Shown: positions 1 to 5,141 of the stretch, piece by piece
Position numbering within the stretch: position 1 is the first letter of the stretch
Layout of the letters: the number at the start of each line of letters is the position of its first letter
Origin: Bacteroidales bacterium
GTDB lineage: Bacteria; Bacteroidota; Bacteroidia; Bacteroidales; UBA932
Assembly (NCBI GenBank): GCA_017472115.1
Contig: JAFUQW010000097.1
Coordinates: forward strand, 1-8,162
Direction: 5' to 3'
DNA length: 8,162 nucleotides
The notes under the pieces: generated by a model
Told to the model about the DNA's origin: nothing
What the model saw: the letters and a program-made list of their open reading frames with translations, nothing else
Database searches by the model: none
Made by a program: the position numbers and the translations under genes

Positions 1-94
<94 letters not shown>

Positions 95-117
95 TCCCCG
101 TTAAGACTTGACTAACA

Positions 118-2229
118 ATGGCAAGAGATCTTAAATTCACAAGAAATATCGGTATCATGGCTCACATCGATGCCTGTAAGACCACTACTTCAGAGCGTAT
201 CCTCTACTACACGGGCAAGACCCACAAGATCGGAGAGGTACACGAGGGTGGTGCTACAATGGACTGGATGGTTCAGGAGCAGGAGCGCGGTATCACTATC
301 ACATCCGCTGCAACAACTGCATTCTGGAACTACAACGGGAATCAGTATCAGATCAACCTCATCGACACTCCGGGCCACGTTGACTTCACCGTTGAGGTGG
401 AGCGTTCACTCCGAGTGCTCGACGGTACAGTCGCTACCTTCTGTGCGGTAGGACGTGTACAGCCGCAGTCAGAGACAGTATGGCGTCAGGCTGACAAGTA
501 TGGCGTTCCAAAGATCGCATACGTCAACAAGATGGACCGCGTAGGTGCGGACTTCTTCGCTGTAGTCGACGAAATCAAGGAGAAGCTCGGAGCAAGGGCG
601 GTTCCTATCTGTATTCCGATCGGTGCAGAGGACAAGTTCGACGGTATCATCGACCTTATCGCAATGAAGGCGATGATCTACGACCACAACTCGGATGAGC
701 TTGTAAACTATCAGATTACAGACATTCCGGAGAAGTATGTTGACGAGGCAAACGCCTGGAGGGAGAAGCTCGTCGAGGCAGCTGCCGAGTATGACGAGAC
801 CCTAATGGAGAAGTTCTTCGAGGATCCTGACTCTATTTCAGAGGAGGAGGTCATCGCTGCGCTCCGCAAGGCTACCATCGACATGGCGATCGTGCCTGCA
901 TGCTGCGGTTCTTCATTCAAGAACAAGGGCGTACAGTTCCTTCTCAATGCCGTGATGCGTTACCTCCCTTCACCGCTCGACAAGGGTGCCGTCAAGGCAA
1001 TCAACCCAAGGACAGGTGACGAGGTTGAGCGCAAGCCGGATGCAAAGGAGCCTTTCGCAGCCCTCGTGTTCAAGATTGCGACAGACCCGTTCGTAGGTCG
1101 TCTCGCATTCCTCCGCGCTTACTCAGGTAAACTTGATGCAGGTTCATACGTGCTCAACACCCGTTCAGACAAGAAGGAGCGTGTAGCACGTCTGTATCAG
1201 ATGCACTCAAACAAGCAGAACCCTATCGAATTCGTTGAGGCAGGTGACATCTGTGCAGCAGTAGGATTCAAGGATCTCCGCACAGGAGACACAATCTGCC
1301 TTGAGTCTGCACCTGTGACTCTCGAGTCAATGGAATTCCCTGATCCTGTGATCGGACTTGCAGTAGAGCCTAAGACTCAGAAGGATCTTGACAAGCTCGG
1401 TATCGCGCTTGCAAAGCTCGCTGAGGAGGACCCTACATTCACAGTCAAGACTGACCATGAGACAGGCCAGACCGTCATCAGCGGTATGGGTGAGCTTCAC
1501 CTCGATATCATCGTTGACCGTCTCCGTCGTGAGTTCGGCGTCGATATTAACCAGGGTGCGCCTCAGGTTAACTACAAAGAGGCTATCACACAGACCGTTC
1601 AGCATCGTGAGGTATTCAAGAAGCAGACCGGTGGTCGTGGTAAGTTCGCTGACATCATCGTTGAGATCGGACCAGCTGACGAGGGCGTGATCGGTCTCCA
1701 GTTCGTTGACGAAGTCAAGGGCGGTAACGTTCCTAAGGAGTTCATCCCATCAGTGGAGAAGGGCTTCAAGTCAGCGATGTCAAACGGTGTTCTCGCCGGT
1801 TACGAGGTTCCTTCACTCAAGGTTACCCTCAAGGACGGTTCATTCCACCCAGTTGACTCAGACCAGCTTTCATTCGAGCTCGCAGCACGTATGGCGTTCC
1901 GTCACGCTTGCCCTAAGGCTAAGCCGGTACTCCTCGAGCCTATCATGAGCCTCGAAGTCGTAACCCCTGAGGACTACATGGGAGACATCGTAGGTGACCT
2001 CAACCGCCGTCGTGGACAGATCAACGCAATGGACTCAACTCTCGGTGCACGTATCGTAAAGGCATACGTTCCACTTGCTGAGCAGTTCGGTTACGTGACT
2101 ATCCTTCGTACAATCTCTTCAGGTCGTGCAACAAGCACAATGTCATTCCATCACTATGCTGAAGTCCCTGCAGGACTCGCTAAGGAAGTGATCGAGAAGA
2201 GCGGTTACAAGGCCGATGACGATGAATAA
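118..2229 (+). CDS. fusA: Translation elongation factor G (EF-G), str-operon copy, with altered P-loop
   Basis: EF-G is the ribosomal translocase: with GTP it moves tRNAs and mRNA through the ribosome and, with RRF, splits post-termination ribosomes. The product has 703 residues, normal for the family, with the usual order: G domain (about 8-285), domain II (about 305-400), III (about 415-485), IV (about 485-605) and V (about 610-695). Visible motifs are switch I RGITI (57-61), switch II DTPGH with the catalytic His87, NKMD (137-140) and CGSSF (263-267); the domain IV tip region [15 protein letters not shown] is also intact. The oddity is in G1: AHIDACKT (15-22) replaces AHIDAGKT, so the P-loop glycine before Lys21 is Cys20 (codon TGT, 175-177). 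HEGGAT (42-47) and CAVGRVQPQ (109-117, Arg113) also differ from the commonest forms. The ATG at 118 gives the family's standard N-terminus. It is followed by rpsJ after 29 nt. Confidence 0.97.
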   Translation: MARDLKFTRNIGIMAHIDACKTTTSERILYYTGKTHKIGEVHEGGATMDWMVQEQERGITITSAATTAFWNYNGNQYQINLIDTPGHVDFTVEVERSLRVLDGTVATFCAVGRVQPQSETVWRQADKYGVPKIAYVNKMDRVGADFFAVVDEIKEKLGARAVPICIPIGAEDKFDGIIDLIAMKAMIYDHNSDELVNYQITDIPEKYVDEANAWREKLVEAAAEYDETLMEKFFEDPDSISEEEVIAALRKATIDMAIVPACCGSSFKNKGVQFLLNAVMRYLPSPLDKGAVKAINPRTGDEVERKPDAKEPFAALVFKIATDPFVGRLAFLRAYSGKLDAGSYVLNTRSDKKERVARLYQMHSNKQNPIEFVEAGDICAAVGFKDLRTGDTICLESAPVTLESMEFPDPVIGLAVEPKTQKDLDKLGIALAKLAEEDPTFTVKTDHETGQTVISGMGELHLDIIVDRLRREFGVDINQGAPQVNYKEAITQTVQHREVFKKQTGGRGKFADIIVEIGPADEGVIGLQFVDEVKGGNVPKEFIPSVEKGFKSAMSNGVLAGYEVPSLKVTLKDGSFHPVDSDQLSFELAARMAFRHACPKAKPVLLEPIMSLEVVTPEDYMGDIVGDLNRRRGQINAMDSTLGARIVKAYVPLAEQFGYVTILRTISSGRATSTMSFHHYAEVPAGLAKEVIEKSGYKADDDE

Positions 2230-2258
2230 TTGTTTAACAGTAATCAACGAAATTTGAT

Positions 2259-2567
2259 ATGAGCCAGATAATTAGAATTAAACTCAAATCATTCGATCAC
2301 ATGCTTGTTGACAAGTCAGCGAAGAAGATCGTTGAGACAGTATCTGCTACAGGTGCTCGTGTGAACGGACCTATTCCGCTCCCTACTCACAAGAAGATCT
2401 TCACTGTGAACCGCTCGACTTTCGTAAACAAGAAGTCACGCGAGCAGTTCGAGCTCAGCTCATTCTGCCGTCTTCTTGACATTTACGATTCAACTCCTAA
2501 GACAGTTGATGCTCTCATGAAGCTCGAACTTTCTTCAGGTGTTGAGGTTGAAATCAAGCTCAACTAA
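2259..2567 (+). CDS. rpsJ: 30S ribosomal protein S10
   Basis: S10 sits in the 30S head near the tRNA sites, and with NusB it also forms part of the transcription antitermination complex. The product has 102 residues, the family's normal length. It starts [10 protein letters not shown] and carries the conserved GPIPLPT loop (38-44) and the KKSREQFE segment (58-65), and ends in the typical Bacteroidales [12 protein letters not shown]. The form of the middle section ([21 protein letters not shown]) is characteristic of Bacteroidota S10. It lies 29 nt after fusA with no terminator between, so it is the last gene of this str operon. rplC, which normally follows rpsJ, is absent; an inverted repeat and a tRNA gene come next. 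Confidence 0.97.
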   Translation: MSQIIRIKLKSFDHMLVDKSAKKIVETVSATGARVNGPIPLPTHKKIFTVNRSTFVNKKSREQFELSSFCRLLDIYDSTPKTVDALMKLELSSGVEVEIKLN

Positions 2568-2589
2568 TCGAATAAATCGAAAAAAGTAT

Positions 2590-2597
2590 TATATTTG
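2590..2597 (+). promoter_or_regulatory. Possible Bacteroidota -7 box TATATTTG after rpsJ
   Basis: TATATTTG matches the Bacteroidota sigma-ABfr -7 consensus TAnnTTTG exactly and lies just upstream of the inverted repeat at 2599-2630. No convincing -33 TTTG is present 19-21 nt upstream. If active, it would start a transcript of about 120 nt leader running into the tRNA. It may be chance in AT-rich sequence. A second, weaker possibility is TTTG plus AGATTTTG in the 2660-2695 stretch, with correct spacing but lacking the TA. Confidence 0.3.
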
Positions 2598-2598
2598 C

Positions 2599-2630
2599 AA
2601 TGTGGTTCGGTAACCACTCCGAACCACATT
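2599..2630 (+). terminator. 12-bp perfect inverted repeat after rpsJ, probable operon-end hairpin
   Basis: The arms AATGTGGTTCGG (2599-2610) and CCGAACCACATT (2619-2630) pair perfectly around an 8-nt loop. It lies 32 nt past the rpsJ stop, where the str operon must end or be processed. The T-rich tail is interrupted (ACAATTTAGTTCTTTAAT) rather than a clean U-run, so termination efficiency is uncertain. GTGGTT (2602-2607) can instead pair with AACCAC in the loop (2612-2617), giving a shorter rival hairpin. Confidence 0.5.
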
Positions 2631-2726
2631 ACAATTTAGTTCTTTAATATAATTTCGAATTGTTTTGCTTTTCAAAGCCGATCGAAAGATTTTGATTTGG
2701 TTTTGAGGGTTTTCAATGAAAATATT

Positions 2727-2801
2727 GGTCCTATAGCTCAGTTGGTTAGTAGCACCTGACTCATAATCAGGGGGTCCCAGGTTCAAGCCCTGGTGGGACC
2801 A
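2727..2801 (+). tRNA. tRNA with CAU anticodon (elongator Met or Ile2)
   Basis: A full cloverleaf folds: acceptor GGTCCTA/TGGGACC, anticodon stem CCTGA/TCAGG with loop CTCATAA (anticodon CAT at 2762-2764), T-arm CCAGG-TTCAAGC-CCTGG, and discriminator A at 2801. The 3' CCA is not encoded. It is not the initiator: position 1 pairs with 72, and the anticodon stem lacks the three G:C pairs. Elongator Met and lysidine-modified Ile2 share this anticodon, and I cannot separate them by eye. The D-arm is one base longer than the common GCTC...GAGC form: GCTC (2736-2739) faces TAGC (2750-2753), leaving a C-T mismatch at 13-22. It stands alone, between the str operon and a strong terminator. Confidence 0.93.
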
Positions 2802-2802
2802 C

Positions 2803-2836
2803 AAAAGCACCCGTCAGATTTCTGGCGGGTGCTTTT
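2803..2836 (+). terminator. Intrinsic terminator of the tRNA
   Basis: Starting two bases after the tRNA, GCACCCGTCAGA (2807-2818) pairs with TCTGGCGGGTGC (2821-2832) with one G-T pair. The stem is extended by AAAA/TTTT, and the TTTT at 2833-2836 forms the U-run. This is a classic GC-rich hairpin plus U-tract. The flanking A-run means it could also work on the opposite strand. Confidence 0.9.
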
Positions 2837-2869
2837 CATGTATGAGGTAAATATTTTTCCGGAATTTCG

Positions 2870-2877
2870 TATCTTTG
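2870..2877 (+). promoter_or_regulatory. Bacteroidota -7 box TATCTTTG for the queuosine-precursor transporter
   Basis: TATCTTTG is an exact match to TAnnTTTG, 17 nt upstream of the ATG at 2895, giving a short leader of roughly 12 nt. It lies after the tRNA terminator, so the transporter has its own promoter. The -33 element is not a clear TTTG; the upstream stretch is only T-rich. Confidence 0.6.
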
Positions 2878-2894
2878 CCCAAAATATATCAGCA

Positions 2895-3566
2895 ATGGAC
2901 AAGGTATCGGAAAACCCTTTCAAAAACCGGACAGACGATGATGTGTCGTCGTTTGTGGTCGTGACGGTTCTCTTCGTCACAACATATATCATATCGAATC
3001 TGATGGCAGTCAAGGTGATCGGCTTCTTCGGGCTCTTTTATTTCGATGCAGGTACGATCACATTCCCTTTCGCCTATATGCTCGGAGATGTCATTACCGA
3101 GATCTGGGGCTATCGTACGGCCAGAAAAACCATTTTTCTTGCCTTTTTCTGCAATATAGCCGTAGTCCTCTTCACCCAGATCGGGGTGTGGCTTCCTTCT
3201 CCGGATTATCTCATCGGAACCGCTTCTGCATACGATACCGTATTCTCTTACGTTCCGAGGATCGTGATAGCATCGCTTACGGGATTTCTTCTGGGAGAAC
3301 TCTCCAATGCCTGGCTCATGAGCAGGATAAAGGTCAGTACCGGGGGACGCTTCCTCTGGCTACGCACCATAGGCAGTTCTATCATAGCCTATCTCTTTGA
3401 TACTGTGCCTTTTGTGCTTATCGCTTTCCTTGGAGTACTTTCTACCCGCGACCTCATCCTGATGATGGTGTCACAGTATCTGATGAAGGTAACAATAGAG
3501 GTTATTTGCGGCACTCCGATGGCTTACGCCGCCATATCTTTCCTTAAAAAAAGGATTTCGCAATGA
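2895..3566 (+). CDS. yhhQ: Queuosine precursor transporter, YhhQ/VUT family
   Basis: This inner-membrane protein family (QPTR, COG1738) imports 7-deazaguanine precursors (preQ0/preQ1) used for queuosine in the tRNA wobble position. The product from this start has 223 residues, normal for the family, and about six hydrophobic segments. Family landmarks are SNLMAVK (34-40), TITFPFAYMLGDVITEIWGYR (54-74), LGELSNAWLMSRIK (133-146) and FLWLRTIGSSIIAYLFDT (153-170). An in-frame ATG exists at 2793, but it lies within the tRNA and upstream of the terminator. The ATG at 2895 follows a TATCTTTG promoter box and gives the normal short cytoplasmic N-terminus, so I chose it. The gene converges on the DUF1295 gene with 24 nt between stops. 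I see no preQ1 riboswitch in the short leader. The family is clear; the exact substrate is inferred from it. Confidence 0.9.
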   Translation: MDKVSENPFKNRTDDDVSSFVVVTVLFVTTYIISNLMAVKVIGFFGLFYFDAGTITFPFAYMLGDVITEIWGYRTARKTIFLAFFCNIAVVLFTQIGVWLPSPDYLIGTASAYDTVFSYVPRIVIASLTGFLLGELSNAWLMSRIKVSTGGRFLWLRTIGSSIIAYLFDTVPFVLIAFLGVLSTRDLILMMVSQYLMKVTIEVICGTPMAYAAISFLKKRISQ

Positions 3567-3601
3567 AAGTATAAGAAACTGATTTTTGCTTCATGCTTTC
3601 A
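3564..3601. terminator. Weak hairpin across the two convergent stop codons
   Basis: TGAAAGTAT (3564-3572) pairs with ATGCTTTCA (3593-3601) with one G-T pair. One arm starts with the TGA of the transporter and the other contains the stop of the opposing gene (3591-3593). The loop is T-rich. It could act as a bidirectional terminator, but it has no GC-rich stem and no clean U-run outside the stem. Confidence 0.3.
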
Positions 3602-4394
3602 GCCACTCATGGCGGGCAACGCTGTAGAGAGGTATGAAAGGGAGGAGTATCGGGGTCTTGCGGATGTAGGCTTGGAATTCCGGGTCGGCTCCATAGACGG
3701 ATGTCTGACGGATTTCGAGACGGCGGGCTCCGCTGAACATCACATATACGATTCCGAGATAGCCGATGCCGGCGATTATCCATTGCCATGGCGTACAGTG
3801 TGCACCGAAGCAGATGATGAAGGATCCGGTCCAGATGATGAGCTCTCCGAGGTAGTTGGGACAACGGACGAAGCTATATACACCCGTGGTCACGAAACGC
3901 TTCGGATCGGCCTTTTTTGCCGCTTTTTTCTGGGCATCGGCGACTGCTTCGAGCAGCATGCCCGCTGTCATCATGCAGAGTCCTGCCCATGCCCAGAAAG
4001 GTCTTACAAAGATTCCCTCTCCGGCATTTGCCAGATAGAATGCTACAGGACTCACCTGACCTACATAAAGAAGGGCACAGAACAGCCAGACGATGATCAC
4101 TACGGCAAGGGGCTTTTTGCCTGATGTGTCCTTGGAGTAGAGAATCTTTCTGTAATCTGCAGAGCGTTTCTCGCGCATAAGAAGATACAGACCTAGCCTG
4201 CATCCGAAGATGAAGAGCACAATGCATATCAGAATGGTAGGGAGGGTGAGTGCATTGCGGAAGAGGATAGCAAGAGTCACGGCAAGAGCGGATATTCCGA
4301 ATCCGTAACCGATGCTGAAGAAATAGATGAAATACTTCCACCCGAGGGCGGAAACGGCAAGGGAGACTGCCAGCAGGATCAATAAGTAATACAT
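3591..4394 (-). CDS. DUF1295 / isoprenylcysteine-methyltransferase-like integral membrane protein
   Basis: The product has 267 residues and about seven hydrophobic helices (roughly 2-18, 22-46, 51-73, 96-120, 133-150, 184-200 and 204-221). Its C-terminal half carries the ICMT / steroid 5-alpha-reductase C-terminal pattern: TTGVYSFVRCPNYLGE (169-184, with the conserved R.PNYLGE) and then ARRLEIRQTSVYG...Y...T....P (223-255). The N-terminal FIYFFSIGYG (22-31) is also typical of DUF1295 (COG3752). ICMT relatives methylate lipid-soluble substrates using S-adenosylmethionine, and the C-terminal motifs form its binding region. For bacterial DUF1295 proteins the substrate is generally unknown, so I give no reaction. 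The ATG at 4394 starts directly before the first helix. The lipoprotein gene is 122 nt upstream on the same strand; that gap shows no clear promoter, so co-transcription is possible but not shown. Confidence 0.85.
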   Translation of the reverse strand: MYYLLILLAVSLAVSALGWKYFIYFFSIGYGFGISALAVTLAILFRNALTLPTILICIVLFIFGCRLGLYLLMREKRSADYRKILYSKDTSGKKPLAVVIIVWLFCALLYVGQVSPVAFYLANAGEGIFVRPFWAWAGLCMMTAGMLLEAVADAQKKAAKKADPKRFVTTGVYSFVRCPNYLGELIIWTGSFIICFGAHCTPWQWIIAGIGYLGIVYVMFSGARRLEIRQTSVYGADPEFQAYIRKTPILLPFIPLYSVARHEWLKA

Positions 4395-4516
4395 AAGTCC
4401 GTTCTTTAAAATTCAACAACGGCTTTAGTTACAATAATGATACTAAAAGATGATTTCTGTTGTCTGTGTCGGAACTATATATCCTGTTGATAGCTGAATA
4501 TTGAATGTGAAGCCGG

Positions 4517-4984
4517 TTATTCCGAAAGGGTACCGGTGTAGGAAGTCGGGTAGCTTTCGCCTTTCTTGACATTGTGAAAATCGAGTGAGAAATCCAGGAC
4601 AGAACCTGAAATCGTGCCGCTGAGCTGGTCAGCCCTGTAGTTCTTGTATGGCCCGCCCATCGCCCAAGGAGTGATTCCGTCGCCGTAGAAAGACCATGTC
4701 CCGTCCTCGGATTTTACGGCAGGCACATCGAGGATGGTCACATCGATGGTCACAGGCATGGCCGGAACGAACTTGACCTTATGAAGCTTGATGTCAACGC
4801 TTGTCTGCTCCTCGTTGAACTCCACCTGCACATTGATGCCTTCCTGCTCGAAATCCTTTCCATCATAGACCACAGTCATCTCTCCCTTGTATTTCGGAGA
4901 GTTGTCGATGATTTCTGTAGGGGCCTCTTCGCATGAGGCAAGCAGGCAAAGTGCAGCAACTAGATATGATGACATTCTTTTCAT
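4517..4984 (-). CDS. Small lipoprotein, calycin-like beta-barrel type
   Basis: The product has 155 residues. It starts with a lipoprotein signal peptide: basic MKRM, a hydrophobic stretch, and lipobox LLAS-Cys18. Glutamates follow the cysteine (CEEAPTE), as in the acidic signals that send Bacteroidota lipoproteins to the cell surface, although the match is short. The mature part is a run of alternating beta strands (YKGEMTVVYDGK, VQVEFNEEQTSVDIKLHKVKF, LSGTISGSVLDFSLDF) ending SYTGTLSE. The overall pattern resembles the calycin-like domain lipoproteins common in Bacteroidales; this is recognition by eye, not a search. ATG 4984 and the fourth codon ATG are both usable starts, and the first keeps the Lys-Arg. 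It lies downstream of a TonB-dependent receptor on the same strand, which suggests a surface-binding partner. Ligand unknown. Confidence 0.75.
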   Translation of the reverse strand: MKRMSSYLVAALCLLASCEEAPTEIIDNSPKYKGEMTVVYDGKDFEQEGINVQVEFNEEQTSVDIKLHKVKFVPAMPVTIDVTILDVPAVKSEDGTWSFYGDGITPWAMGGPYKNYRADQLSGTISGSVLDFSLDFHNVKKGESYPTSYTGTLSE

Positions 4985-5000
4985 TGTCTGTGTATTTTAT

Positions 5001-5134
5001 GGTGATGACATGTATGATTACGCCACCTGTCATTCTGAGCGCTAGCGAAGAATCTTTATTGTAAAGATGCTTCACTTCGTTCAGCATGACAGTCATGAGA
5101 CAATCTCTCAAGAGTAAACTGACATGTCATCATC
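5001..5134. repeat. Nested inverted repeats around a MITE-like element
   Basis: The outer arms GATGACATGT (5004-5013) and ACATGTCATC (5122-5131) are perfect complements, extendable to about 13 pairs (5001-5013 with 5122-5134). They enclose a second inverted repeat at 5028-5091. Together they fill the gap between the receptor stop (5142) and the lipoprotein start (4984), so a transcript crossing it could fold into one long structured hairpin. The outer arm lies about 10 nt past the receptor stop. Confidence 0.7.
5028..5091. repeat. 64-bp MITE-like inverted repeat (TGTCATTCTGAGCG family)
   Basis: The element begins TGTCATTCTGAGCG and ends GTTCAGCATGACA. Arms of about 30 bp are complementary with a few mismatches and one indel around a 3-nt centre (TTG, near 5059-5061), and the terminal TGTCAT/ATGACA is perfect. 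The core CATTCTGAGCG..AGCGAAGAATCTTTA is a dispersed palindromic sequence I recognise from intergenic regions of many bacterial genomes, where it produces spurious peptides such as MLNEVKHL. It has no coding capacity of its own, and I see no clear target-site duplication. Confidence 0.75.
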
Positions 5135-5141
5135 TGTTTCA

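Noticed and set aside
2793..2894. An in-frame upstream ATG at 2793 would extend the transporter by 34 residues.
   Set aside because: The extension lies in the tRNA 3' end and the intrinsic terminator, and upstream of the TATCTTTG promoter box; family members start near the ATG at 2895.
3609..4124. A 171-codon + strand frame opposite the DUF1295 gene.
   Set aside because: It is the antisense shadow of a gene with clear ICMT-like motifs and has no start context or motif of its own.
4513..4536. CCGGT...ACCGG hairpin at the end of the lipoprotein gene.
   Set aside because: Only five outer pairs, lying partly inside the coding sequence and with no T-run on either side; not convincing as a terminator.
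4863..5111. An 82-codon - strand frame crossing the gap between the receptor and the lipoprotein.
   Set aside because: Its peptide (MLNEVKHLYNKDSSLALRMT) is the translation of the dispersed palindromic repeat, a known source of false ORFs.
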